A stretch of 64,000 bases of DNA. Source: WTFY01 sp011523795 (lineage in GTDB: Bacteria > Pseudomonadota > Gammaproteobacteria > UBA4575). The notes under the pieces are model-generated. The model had not been told where the DNA came from. It made no database searches and was given only the letters and a program-made list of their open reading frames with translations. Where the stretch lies: assembly GCA_965207475.1 (NCBI GenBank), contig OZ242278.1:1488001-1552000 (forward strand), given 5' to 3'. Shown piece by piece: positions 1 to 7,805 of the stretch. Every line of letters begins with the position of its first letter. Position 1 is the stretch's first letter. The position numbers were made by a program, and so were the translations under genes.

Positions 1-552
1 CTCCAGCTTCTGGCGAAGTTCGCCAGTGGACGCGTCGAAGAAAGTCACTCGACCGTAACAGGCCGTCGCCAGCTCCCCTGCGCTCGACCAGGCGATCGCG
101 CTGACGGTACTGGGATGATCATCAGACCTCCAGACCTCAGTGCCGTCCGCACCATACGCACGAACCTGCCGGGAGCAAGAGGTTGCCAGCCATTGGCCGT
201 CCGGCGACCATGCCACGTTTCCTACCCAACCACTCTCGACATCGATAGCCCGGCTTACCTGACCTTCGGCGGCACTCCAGATCAAGACTCGTCTGTCCTG
301 GCCGGCCGTAGCGAACGCAGTCCCGCTTGGATGGATTGCCACTGCGAGCACACCGCCTTCATGAACCTCGCGCCGCGACCAATTGGTCGCGCCGGACTTG
401 CCATCGAATGCGTAGACGCCACCCGCCGCATCACCGACCACCAGCGCCTCGCCTCCTAGGCTCCAGCCCCCGGCGATGGCGTAGTCGCCGACCGCCGCAG
501 ACCAGCCCCGGCGCAGAACACCCCCCGGGCCGTCGACATTCAAACCAGACAT
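1..552 (-). CDS. WD40-repeat protein, C-terminus beyond the window
   Basis: Reading the minus strand from the ATG at 552 gives 184 codons with no stop before the window edge, so the C-terminal part is missing. The visible part shows beta-propeller blades: HPSGTAFATAGQDRRVLIW, then VAWSPDGQWLATSC, then IAWSSAGELATACYG. No signal peptide is seen, so it is probably cytoplasmic. Proteins of this fold act as binding scaffolds, not enzymes. The start overlaps the end of the upstream COG0523 GTPase by 13 bases, which suggests translational coupling and a shared role, by inference in zinc handling. The full repeat number and the partner cannot be judged here. Confidence 0.85.
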   Translation of the reverse strand, partial: MSGLNVDGPGGVLRRGWSAAVGDYAIAGGWSLGGEALVVGDAAGGVYAFDGKSGATNWSRREVHEGGVLAVAIHPSGTAFATAGQDRRVLIWSAAEGQVSRAIDVESGWVGNVAWSPDGQWLATSCSRQVRAYGADGTEVWRSDDHPSTVSAIAWSSAGELATACYGRVTFFDASTGELRQKLE

Positions 553-1961
553 GCTTCGAACCCCTGCCGCATGCTCTGCTCATCGAGGTTGCGGCCGATG
601 AAGACGAGCTGATTGCGGCGGGGCGCGTCCCCCCATTGGCGATCCGGCTGGCCGTCAAAGAGCATGTGAACCCCCTGGAAGACGAAGCGACGCGATTCAC
701 CCGCAAGGCTGATGAAACCCTTCATTCGGAAGATGTCCACCCCGCGCTCACGGAGCAGTTTGCCAAGCCAGGTGTTGAGCCTTTCAAGATCGACGTCGCC
801 GTCCCTCTCGATCGCGATCGAGCCCACCTCGTCGTCGTGCTCGTGCTGTGCGACCCAGGTTCGCTCGATCTCGACGGGAACTGCCGCTCCCTTGATCTGC
901 TGGTCGCCGTTCTCTGCGGGGGCCAGCTTGGAGCATGGACCGTCTTCCAGCCTGGTTGTCGCTCCATCCACGCTCGTCAGTTGGAGATCGAACTCCTCTG
1001 CGGTGTGCTGGGCGTAGAGGCCAACCCGCACCTGCGTATCGACCTCCAGGAAAAAAGACTTGCGCCCTGGGGAATCGAGCAGCAGGTTCACATGCTTTCC
1101 GACAGGAATCTCTTCCCCCGGGTGAATGAATTCCGCAGGTTCGGCGTACCGCCGCACACACCACTCCGCACCCTCACGGAGGGCAGCATCATCCGTGCCC
1201 TGGTCGGACACGACGACGAGCGACATTGCCGGGTCAGGGCCGTCGGCGAGGCTGAGTTCGTAGCGGCCGGTATGGAGCGAATAGACTCCGGTCCATTCGA
1301 ACGGATACTCCGGCTCGAGGAAGGTGGGACGACGTTCAAGCACCTGGTCCAGGTTGAAGGCACCGAGGTTGAGTACCGTGTCGACGGAGACGCCTGCCCG
1401 CACGCTGCGCACGACTTGCGCCATTCGGTTCATGTCTCGGAGCCGGGCTTCGAGCCTGTCGAGCGCCTCGGCGTTGACGAGGTCCGTCTTGTTGAGCATG
1501 AGGACGTCTGCGAACGCGATTTGCTCCGTGCTTTCGTCGCTTCGGCCGAGCTGCTGCTCGATGTGGGCCGCATCGACGAGCGTGACGATCCCGTCAAGCG
1601 AGAACTCCGCGCGAATCTCGTCGTCCATGAAGAAGGTCTGAGCGACCGGACCGGGATCGGCGAGCCCCGTGGTTTCCACCAGCACATAGTCGAACTTGTC
1701 GCGGCGTTTCATGAGGTTGCCGAGTACGCGAATCAGGTCTCCGCGCACCGTGCAGCAGATGCAGCCGTTCGACATCTCGAAAATCTCCTCGTCAGCGTCG
1801 ATGACGAGCGCCTGATCGATGCTGACCTCCCCGTACTCGTTCTCGATCACGGCAATGCGCTTGCCGTGCTCCTCACTCAAGATCCGGTTGAGCAGGGTCG
1901 TCTTGCCAGAGCCGAGGAAGCCGGTGAGGATGGTCACAGGTACTTTTCGCGGTGTGTTCAT
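540..1961 (-). CDS. COG0523 (CobW-family) GTPase / metallochaperone, long form
   Basis: A 473-residue P-loop GTPase. It has Walker A GFLGSGKTT near the N-terminus, the metal-binding CxCC motif (SNGCICCT), ETTGLADP, and NKTDL for guanine recognition. The CobW C-terminal domain is at the end (FRMKGFISLAGESRRFVFQG). It is longer than usual (family about 320-400) because an insert of roughly 140 residues starts at LEPEYPFEWTGVYSLH and ends in a His/Asp patch (QHEHDDE). Family members move or insert zinc under zinc limitation; the client protein is unknown. ATG 1961 is chosen over an upstream in-frame codon because AGGAGA stands just before it and because it overlaps the stop of the 104-residue gene (ATGA). 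It is coupled downstream to the WD40 gene. Confidence 0.93.
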   Translation of the reverse strand: MNTPRKVPVTILTGFLGSGKTTLLNRILSEEHGKRIAVIENEYGEVSIDQALVIDADEEIFEMSNGCICCTVRGDLIRVLGNLMKRRDKFDYVLVETTGLADPGPVAQTFFMDDEIRAEFSLDGIVTLVDAAHIEQQLGRSDESTEQIAFADVLMLNKTDLVNAEALDRLEARLRDMNRMAQVVRSVRAGVSVDTVLNLGAFNLDQVLERRPTFLEPEYPFEWTGVYSLHTGRYELSLADGPDPAMSLVVVSDQGTDDAALREGAEWCVRRYAEPAEFIHPGEEIPVGKHVNLLLDSPGRKSFFLEVDTQVRVGLYAQHTAEEFDLQLTSVDGATTRLEDGPCSKLAPAENGDQQIKGAAVPVEIERTWVAQHEHDDEVGSIAIERDGDVDLERLNTWLGKLLRERGVDIFRMKGFISLAGESRRFVFQGVHMLFDGQPDRQWGDAPRRNQLVFIGRNLDEQSMRQGFEACLV

Positions 1962-2272
1962 GTCTGGTTCTCCTGAAGCAGGGGTATGAGCATTGGAATT
2001 TGGACGTCGAATCCCCACGCCGTGCAGACCTGAACCAGGTCTTCGGCGTCAACGGCGTCCGCGGGTTTGTGAAGTTTGTGTTGCAGCGGTGGGGCATCAG
2101 GCCGAAGCAGGGCAACCACGGTCTCGATGGGCGCACAGCCCTCTTCAAGACATGCCAGCTCGGTGACCGTGACCGTCGCGCCATCGGGAAGGTTCAGCGC
2201 TGCGCGCAATGCCTCCTTGATACGCCGAACCCGTTCGCGATCCAGGCGGCGAGGTGATGTGTTGATCAACAT
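1958..2272 (-). CDS. Small conserved protein of the COG0523 operon
   Basis: A 104-residue soluble protein that I cannot assign to a named family. It has an N-terminal basic helix (DRERVRRIKEALRAALN), then a short alpha/beta region with two cysteines in ACLEEGCAPIET, a plausible metal or thiol site. No signal peptide or membrane segment. Its stop overlaps the start of the long COG0523 GTPase (ATGA), so it is made with it and probably works with it in the same zinc response. A purine-rich AGGGAGA lies upstream of ATG 2272. Function is inferred from context only. Confidence 0.75.
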   Translation of the reverse strand: MLINTSPRRLDRERVRRIKEALRAALNLPDGATVTVTELACLEEGCAPIETVVALLRPDAPPLQHKLHKPADAVDAEDLVQVCTAWGFDVQIPMLIPLLQENQT

Positions 2273-2307
2273 GTTCTCTCTTCTCCCTGCGACACGACGA
2301 AACCGAA

Positions 2308-2412
2308 GATGGCGTCGGCGAACTCGATCTGGTCGATGAGCAGGTCGGTCACTGTCCGCTGATCTTCTTCGCCCAGCGACTCACGCTCCGCATTACTTGC
2401 GGAAACCCTGGC
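2308..2412 (-). pseudogene. Internal relic of a third COG0523 GTPase
   Basis: In the gap between the DUF1826 gene and the 104-residue gene, one minus-strand frame reads ESLGEEDQRTVTDLLIDQIE followed by FADAI. This matches the part of the neighbouring COG0523 protein that reads EIDEDDERNIADLLIEQVEF just before its NKTD-type motif. Neither the P-loop and CxCC part nor the C-terminal part is present. It looks like the remnant of an extra paralogue lost by deletion, about 35 residues long. Chance similarity is unlikely because the matched residues are the family-specific ones. Confidence 0.7.
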
Positions 2413-2467
2413 ACCATAGCCAAACGTATCATTCATCCGTTTACGGGATCCGATCGACGCCGGTGGT

Positions 2468-3079
2468 TCAAAAAACCGGATCAAGCGATAGAAGCAATCG
2501 TTCACCAACCCCATGGGGAGACCGGTGTACGACACCGCCAAAGCAAGCGTTCCACGCACCACCCTTCAGTAACGACCAGTGGCCTGTGGCCAATTGCTGG
2601 ACCTGCCGGTTCGCCTGGATGGGAGGTGCCATGGATTCGTGATCGGCGAAAACAGTCCAATCGACATCGCTGTTAGGAATCCATTCCGTGCCCGCTCCGC
2701 TGAGCGTGATCAACATGCGGCACGGCACATGATCCACATGAAATCGCGGGCACATCGGAGCGCTCAGTGCCTCGAGTCGAACACCGACCCGTTTACAGCC
2801 CACAAGTTCGCCTAGCATTTCGCTGGCCTCGGCGATTTGGTCAAGCAGCGCAGAACGTACGTCGGCGCCGATTGTCGCTGGCAGCTCACTCGCCGGGGCT
2901 TCGGGATCATCCGCAGGCTGGATCCATCGTAGCTGCGGAACCTGACGCGAACGGATCAATCGCTTTGACAAGGCTTCACAAGTGCTCGCTTGTGGGCGTG
3001 TCACGCTGACGATTTCCACATCCTCATCATAGATCGCTGCAAAGTCGCCCAGCTGATCACTGATTACCTGTCGCATCAT
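2468..3079 (-). CDS. DUF1826 family protein
   Basis: A 203-residue protein with the DUF1826 hallmark CPRFHVDHVPCRMLITLSG followed by GTEWIPNSDV. These His, Asp and Cys residues could hold a metal. The family is repeatedly found beside COG0523 GTPases and Zur sites, but its biochemical role is not known. The start at 3079 has a clear GAGGAGG ribosome binding site and overlaps the upstream COG0523 stop (ATGA), so the pair is translationally coupled. The C-terminal WSLLKGGAWNACFGGVVHRS is also family-typical. It lies directly downstream of the Zur-like operator through the first gene. Confidence 0.88.
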   Translation of the reverse strand: MMRQVISDQLGDFAAIYDEDVEIVSVTRPQASTCEALSKRLIRSRQVPQLRWIQPADDPEAPASELPATIGADVRSALLDQIAEASEMLGELVGCKRVGVRLEALSAPMCPRFHVDHVPCRMLITLSGAGTEWIPNSDVDWTVFADHESMAPPIQANRQVQQLATGHWSLLKGGAWNACFGGVVHRSPHGVGERLLLSLDPVF

Positions 3080-4293
3080 GCGTCCGCCTCCTCTACTTCG
3101 CAGATCCATTGCGGGAAAGGGTCTGGGAACTGTTTCCAGCTATCCGGACCGGCAGCAAGTTCTTTCTCATTCAGCAGGCATGCATCCAATGCTCGACTTG
3201 CCTGTTCTTCGTCGAGTTCCTGCCCAATGAAGACAATCTCCTGACGCCGGTCGCCGTAGGGCGGCTCGCACTTGCTTTCGATCGCCGCCCTGTGTTCCAT
3301 GTGATCAGGCCACTGGTCCTTAGGCACCGCTGACCAGAACAGGCCTGCAAATCCGTGATTCATGATGCCGCCTGTCTGAGACCATGATCCCGCTTGGTCG
3401 AAACGTGAAGCCAACCAGAAGTAACCTTTTGACCGAACAAGGTTGCCGTAGCGCCAACCCTTTGCAAGAAAGTCGTAGAGCCGTTGAGGGTGAAACGGCT
3501 TGCGCACCTGGTAGACGAAGCTGCCGATACCGTATTCCTCGGTCTCCGGCACGTGTTCGCCACGAAGTTCCGCCAGCCAGCCAGGCGCGTTCGCGGCCTC
3601 GGCCATGTCAAACTTGCTTGTACCAAGAATGGCGGCGGGCTCGATCTTTCCGTGGTCCGCGACGAGCACCTCGGCACCGGGATTCAGGCGACGGAGTGTG
3701 GCGAGCAGCGCGTGAGTCTGGGAGAGATCGAGCAAATCGGTTTTGCTCACCACGATGACATTGCTGAACTCGACCTGTTCAATGAGGAGATCGGCGATAT
3801 TGCGTTCGTCGTCCTCGTCGATCTCCATGTTCTTGTCTTTGAGGCTTTCGGCCTCGGCCATTAGCCGTGGAAAATTGTAAGCGTCGACGACGGTAACCAT
3901 GGTGTCAAGCCGGGCTACCGAGGACAGCGAGCGGCCCATTTCATCCTCGAACGTAAAGGTTTCCGCCACGGGTAACGGCTCAGAGACACCAGTCGATTCG
4001 ATGAGGAGGTAATCGAACCGTTGCTCGTCTGCAAGGCGCGCGACCTCGACCAGCAGGTCCTCCCTTAGCGTGCAGCAGATGCAGCCGTTGGTCATCTCGA
4101 CAAGCTTCTCATCCACCTGCTGGAGTGACACGTCTTCCCGGAGGAGATCAGCGTCGATGTTGACCTCTCCCATGTCGTTCACAATGACCGCAACCCGCAG
4201 GCCTTCACGATTGTTGAGAACATGATTCATGAGCGTCGTTTTGCCAGCTCCAAGAAACCCTGACAGCACGGTTACGGGTAGGGATGAGCGCAT
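3076..4293 (-). CDS. COG0523 (CobW-family) GTPase, first gene of the zinc operon
   Basis: A 405-residue GTPase/metallochaperone of the ZigA-like type. Visible are Walker A GFLGAGKTT, CxCC in TNGCICCTLRED, ESTGVSEP, VVSKTDLL as the G-specificity motif, and a CobW C-terminal domain (LYDFLAKGWRYGNLVRSKGY, ending QEIVFIGQELDEEQ). It probably delivers zinc to a client enzyme when zinc is short. ATG 4293 is preferred over 4305 because TTGGAGG precedes it. It is the first gene after the Zur-like operator and overlaps the DUF1826 start by four bases. It is shorter than the second paralogue and lacks that protein's large insert. Confidence 0.94.
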   Translation of the reverse strand: MRSSLPVTVLSGFLGAGKTTLMNHVLNNREGLRVAVIVNDMGEVNIDADLLREDVSLQQVDEKLVEMTNGCICCTLREDLLVEVARLADEQRFDYLLIESTGVSEPLPVAETFTFEDEMGRSLSSVARLDTMVTVVDAYNFPRLMAEAESLKDKNMEIDEDDERNIADLLIEQVEFSNVIVVSKTDLLDLSQTHALLATLRRLNPGAEVLVADHGKIEPAAILGTSKFDMAEAANAPGWLAELRGEHVPETEEYGIGSFVYQVRKPFHPQRLYDFLAKGWRYGNLVRSKGYFWLASRFDQAGSWSQTGGIMNHGFAGLFWSAVPKDQWPDHMEHRAAIESKCEPPYGDRRQEIVFIGQELDEEQASRALDACLLNEKELAAGPDSWKQFPDPFPQWICEVEEADA

Positions 4294-4314
4294 GTCTGCC
4301 TCCAAATGGCAGTG

Positions 4315-4349
4315 ATGTTATAACATATTATTGCCTAGCGAAAGTCCAA
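4315..4349 (-). promoter_or_regulatory. Zur-like operator over a sigma-70 type promoter
   Basis: The perfect palindrome ATGTTATAACAT (4315-4326) matches the core of the published proteobacterial Zur box (GATATGTTATAACATATC for the Agrobacterium group). It ends 21 bases before the first COG0523 start. On the minus strand TTGGAC (4344-4349) and TATGTT (4322-4327) are 16 bases apart and form a plausible -35/-10. The palindrome covers the -10, so zinc-loaded Zur would block transcription. The Zur assignment is inference from motif plus gene content. Confidence 0.75.
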
Positions 4350-4351
4350 GT

Positions 4352-4367
4352 CTATCCGGGCGGATAG
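4352..4367. repeat. Inverted repeat CTATCCG-GG-CGGATAG
   Basis: Two perfect 7-base arms separated by two bases lie just upstream of the zinc operon promoter and downstream of dinB. The site could be a second operator or the end signal of the dinB transcript. There is no T run. The rest of 4368-4572 shows nothing I can assign. Confidence 0.4.
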
Positions 4368-4572
4368 TGCACGGGTGAACCTTAATCCCCGGATAAGGAT
4401 CCTAGGGAATTGCCGGACCCGTCCCTTGAAGGTGGAGTTCGGGTTCACCGGCCTGGCCTGAACGCCTTCGGGGGCGCCTCGATCCTCGCCCACGCTTGTT
4501 GCGGGCGGAGCTTGAGAAAACTGCGCGGCGGGTGTCGTTGATTTACGGGCAGGCCCGGTGGTGGCAGGACAT

Positions 4573-5892
4573 TCAGCGTTTGGTCCGATGCGCCGGGGCG
4601 GTCCTCCGGCCGTGTCCGCGAACCAGGGCTCCCTCGCCGAATTTCTCCTGCACCGCATCCAGCACCGGCCCGACGGGCGGACCGGGCACCATGTCCGCGA
4701 ACAGGTCCTCCTCCGTGCCGGGGCGGTTCTTGACCAGGTCGTGGGTGCCGATGCCGATCAGGCGGAATGCGCGCCCGTCGGCTTCCCCCGAAAGCAGGCG
4801 CTCTCCGGCCCGGTAGATGGCTTCGGGCGAACAGGTCGCATGCTCCAGGCGGCGCGAGCGGGTGAGCAGGCGAAAGTCCGAGGTCTTGAGCTTCAGGGTC
4901 ACGCCGCGCCCGGCCACGCCCGCCTTTTCCATTCGCCGTGCGACCTTGCCGGTCAGCTGGCGCAGGATCGGTCGCAGCCTGGCGGGGTCCGAGAGGTCCT
5001 CGTCGAGGGTGGTTTCCGAGGAGATGCTCTTGGCCTCGCGCACGGGGTTCACCGGGCGCTCGTCCTCGCCCCGGGCGAACGACCAAAGCTGCCGGCCGAT
5101 TTTTCCGTAGCGCGACACCATCTCTTTCTCGCTGATCCCGGCAATCTGGCCGATTTGCGTGATGCCGTCGCGCGCCAGGCGTTGCTGCAGGGCTTCGCCA
5201 ACGCCCCACAGCAGCCTGACGGGCTGGCCGGCAAGGAACTCCCGCGCCTCGGCCCGGCCGATCACCGCATACCCGCGCGGCTTGTCGAGGTCCGAGGCGA
5301 TCTTGGCGAGGAACTTGTTGTAGCTGAGCCCGATCGACACGGTGATGGAGAGCGTGGCCTCCACGTGGCGGGCAAGCCGGGCGAGCAGTTGCGCGGGGCT
5401 CGCACGGCGCCGGGGCGGAGCGCCCGAGAAGTCCATGAACGCCTCGTCGATGGACAACGGCTCGACGAGCGGGGTCAGGCGCAGCATCAGCGAGCGGACC
5501 TCGCGCCCGACGGCCTGGTACTTCCTCATGTCGGGCGGGACGACGGCAGCCTCCGGGCAGGCCTTCAGGGCCTGGAACATCGGCATCGCCGAATGCACGC
5601 CGTACGTGCGCGCCTGGTAGCAGCATGCGGCGACCACCCCGCGGTGGCGCCTGCCGATAATCACCGGAACTTCGCGCAGCTCGGACCGGTCGCGCTTTTC
5701 GATGGCGGCATAGAATGCATCGCAGTCCAGGTGGGCAACGCCCAGCGCATGCAGTTCCCGGTGGCGCACGATGCGCGCGGACCCGCAGCCCGGGCAGGTG
5801 CGGGCCTCGAAGGCCACGCGCCCGGCGCAGTCACGGCACAGGGCGTCCCGGTCCGGCTCAGCGGGCATCAGGGTGGAGGCAGGCGGGCACAC
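4573..5892 (-). CDS. dinB: Y-family DNA polymerase (DinB / Pol IV type) with N-terminal zinc-finger-like Cys pairs
   Basis: A translesion DNA polymerase of about 432-439 residues. The catalytic motifs are present: LDCDAFYAAIE (first carboxylate) and SIDEAFMDFSG (Asp-Glu pair). They are followed by the palm/thumb SIGLSYNKFLAKIASD, a HhH region (LWGVGEALQQRLARDGI) and the little finger. Ahead of the polymerase core, CRDC...CPGC forms a four-cysteine cluster seen in some proteobacterial DinB proteins. Starts at 5892 or 5868 are both possible; neither has a strong ribosome site. No umuD, imuA or LexA box was recognised nearby, so this is probably a stand-alone error-prone polymerase. Confidence 0.9.
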   Translation of the reverse strand: MCPPASTLMPAEPDRDALCRDCAGRVAFEARTCPGCGSARIVRHRELHALGVAHLDCDAFYAAIEKRDRSELREVPVIIGRRHRGVVAACCYQARTYGVHSAMPMFQALKACPEAAVVPPDMRKYQAVGREVRSLMLRLTPLVEPLSIDEAFMDFSGAPPRRRASPAQLLARLARHVEATLSITVSIGLSYNKFLAKIASDLDKPRGYAVIGRAEAREFLAGQPVRLLWGVGEALQQRLARDGITQIGQIAGISEKEMVSRYGKIGRQLWSFARGEDERPVNPVREAKSISSETTLDEDLSDPARLRPILRQLTGKVARRMEKAGVAGRGVTLKLKTSDFRLLTRSRRLEHATCSPEAIYRAGERLLSGEADGRAFRLIGIGTHDLVKNRPGTEEDLFADMVPGPPVGPVLDAVQEKFGEGALVRGHGRRTAPAHRTKR

Positions 5893-6068
5893 GGGCCGGC
5901 CTGCAGGGCCCGGCCCGGTGTTCGCATGGTGCTGGGTATCGTGTGCATGGCATGGGCATGTCCCCGCTGCAACAGGTCTTCAATAATAGCCCAAATTGCC
6001 CTGCCGCGTCCCGTGCATGCCCCGTGAAAAGGGTCGTGCTATTCGGGAAATCATCGCAATAACGGAAC

Positions 6069-6096
6069 AATAACCCATTGATTCTTCAGGGTTATT
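6069..6096. repeat. Hairpin AATAACCC / GGGTTATT in the dinB-ICE gap
   Basis: Perfect 8-base arms with a 12-base loop in the stretch 5893-6321, which otherwise holds no gene I can support. The hairpin lies about 180 bases upstream of dinB and 225 upstream of the first transfer gene. It may be an operator or a two-way terminator; TTATT follows the right arm. Confidence 0.4.
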
Positions 6097-6321
6097 TATG
6101 AATCACGGCCAGGTCGGGACCCGGGCCATCCCGCAGCCGTCACCCTGGAGGAACCGTGCGGGCGGGTCCACACCGCCTCGATTTCTCGCGAGTACCGGTG
6201 TTCCGGCCGCTGCAGGCATGAAAACCCCTGCACCGCGCGCGCGGGTTTCCGGTTTCCCTGGAACCCCGCGCAGGCCAGGATATCCGTCAGTGCGTGAACC
6301 ATCGAAGGGAGGATACGACCC

Positions 6322-6798
6322 ATGCAGGCCGGGCGTCTGCTGCTTCAGGCAGTGCTGGTGTGGATGCTCCTGGCCGGGCAGGGCGGATCCGTGGCCCGGG
6401 CCGGGGAGGCGGAGCGTTCGCGCATCGAGGTCTTCACTTCCGCGGATCATCCGCTCACCGGCATTCCCGCCGTCACAGTCGACCCCGGCTCCGGCGCACC
6501 CGCCGTCGAGGTCTACCTGCTGGACGGAATCCAGCACATCGAGGCGGTACTTTCCGCCGGACTGTCCGCGGATCCGCAACGTTCCGCGGACCGGGTTCTC
6601 GGGCAGGTGAAGCAGCTGGGCGGGGCGGACCGTGAGCGGATTGAGCGGGCCGCCCTTGGCCTGGTGCGGGCCTCGCATTACGGGCTCACGCGTTACCCGG
6701 CGGTGGTGTTCGATGCCCGGGCGGTTGTCTACGGGCTGACCGACCTGGATGCGGCATGGCGGCACTACCGCACCTGGCGGGCGGAAGCTTCGCCATGA
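6322..6798 (+). CDS. ICE protein of the PFL_4709 family (TIGR03757 type)
   Basis: A 158-residue exported protein. The signal peptide is MQAGRLLLQAVLVWMLLAG... ending near ARA. The mature part has the family pattern RIEVFTSADHPLTG, then VEVYLLDGIQHIEAVLSAGL and a C-terminal YPAVVFDARAVVYGLTDLD. These proteins belong to the type IV secretion module of integrating conjugative elements such as PFGI-1/SPI-7; their exact role is not known. GGGAGG lies before ATG 6322. The stop overlaps the next start (ATGA). It is the first of five coupled genes, and no upstream transfer gene exists in this window. Confidence 0.85.
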   Translation: MQAGRLLLQAVLVWMLLAGQGGSVARAGEAERSRIEVFTSADHPLTGIPAVTVDPGSGAPAVEVYLLDGIQHIEAVLSAGLSADPQRSADRVLGQVKQLGGADRERIERAALGLVRASHYGLTRYPAVVFDARAVVYGLTDLDAAWRHYRTWRAEASP

Positions 6799-7805
6799 GC
6801 CGGTGGTGCTGGATGGTCTGGCTGCTGCCCGCCTGCCTGGCGTGGCCGGGTGCCGTGACGGGTGGTTCGATCACCACCCCGGAGATCACCGCCCTTGCCG
6901 TGCAGGCCGCCCCTTCCTGCATGCGGTGGAGGCCCGTCGGTGCCTGCTTCTGGCTGCGCTGCTCGTGGTCCGGCTGCAGGGTCAAGTCCTCGCTCAAGGT
7001 CGGGCACTACCGGCCTGACCTCGTGGTCAGCAGTTATCACCGGCTGGGCGGCAATCCCTGGACGGAGATGCGGTCAGCCCTGGGCCTGGCGCAAAGGGCG
7101 GCCGCGGAAGGACTGCTCGGAACCCTGCTAGCAGTGCCCGCAGGCAGTGCCGGGCAGCGCACCGAGGGTTCGCCCGCCGAGCACACCAACCTGGTCTTCC
7201 GTGAGGTGGATGCCATCGGGTTTCCGCTGCGCCTGCTGCCGGTCCCGGGTTTTTCCTGCCACTCGCAGGCCCGGCCCTTCATGCCCCATTTCCAGTCCGC
7301 CGTCGATGCGCTGTCCTGGCGTAGCGCGGTACCCGAGATGCTCTACCCGGCAAGCACCGTCCCGGGCCTGCGCGAGGTGGGCACCTGGCCTGCGCACACC
7401 TGGGGCAGCGTGTATCCGCGCACCGGGTGGATCGTGCAGCCGGACCCGCCAAAAGCGGCGGCCGTGACCGCGCAACGCGGTGCGGACATCGTCACCCGCA
7501 GCGGGCAGCCGCACGTGTACCTGGCGCTGGCCGGCGCTTCGGCCTCCGGCCAGAGGCTCTGGCCGCCGGGCCCCCTTGTGGAAGGCGATGCGCGCAGCGG
7601 TACCTGGCAGAGGCTGCATCCCGTGAGCGATACGGACTGCAGGGTATTCGGCACGTCCGACCTGCACAGCCCCCGGGGCTGGGGGGGCAGGCAGGTGGAT
7701 GCGGAGGGCGACTACGCCTGGTCCCTGTGGCGCCCCTACCGGTGCTGCCGGCGCCGCGGCCAGTGGTTCCTGTTCGACATCGACTGGGTGAGCTGGCCGC
7801 CGTGA
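6795..7805 (+). CDS. ICE protein of the PFL_4710 family (TraU-like, TIGR03756 type)
   Basis: A 336-residue exported, cysteine-rich protein. After a signal peptide (MVWLLPACLAWPGAVTGG) comes SITTPEITALAVQAAPSCMR, then a conserved cluster with several cysteines (CFWLRCSWSGC) and a C-terminal YAWSLWRPYRCCRRRGQWF. It resembles TraU-type periplasmic mating-channel proteins of G-class ICE systems. The ATG at 6795 overlaps the previous stop, and its own stop overlaps the GTG of the next gene. The many cysteines imply disulfide formation in the periplasm. Confidence 0.85.
   Translation: MSRWCWMVWLLPACLAWPGAVTGGSITTPEITALAVQAAPSCMRWRPVGACFWLRCSWSGCRVKSSLKVGHYRPDLVVSSYHRLGGNPWTEMRSALGLAQRAAAEGLLGTLLAVPAGSAGQRTEGSPAEHTNLVFREVDAIGFPLRLLPVPGFSCHSQARPFMPHFQSAVDALSWRSAVPEMLYPASTVPGLREVGTWPAHTWGSVYPRTGWIVQPDPPKAAAVTAQRGADIVTRSGQPHVYLALAGASASGQRLWPPGPLVEGDARSGTWQRLHPVSDTDCRVFGTSDLHSPRGWGGRQVDAEGDYAWSLWRPYRCCRRRGQWFLFDIDWVSWPP

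Noticed and set aside
327..1976. Long plus-strand open frame opposite the long COG0523 gene
   Set aside because: Mirror frame of a GC-rich real gene; no family pattern, no ribosome site.
4558..6027. Long plus-strand open frame opposite dinB
   Set aside because: dinB on the minus strand has all polymerase motifs; the opposite frame is Arg/Gly/Pro-rich shadow.
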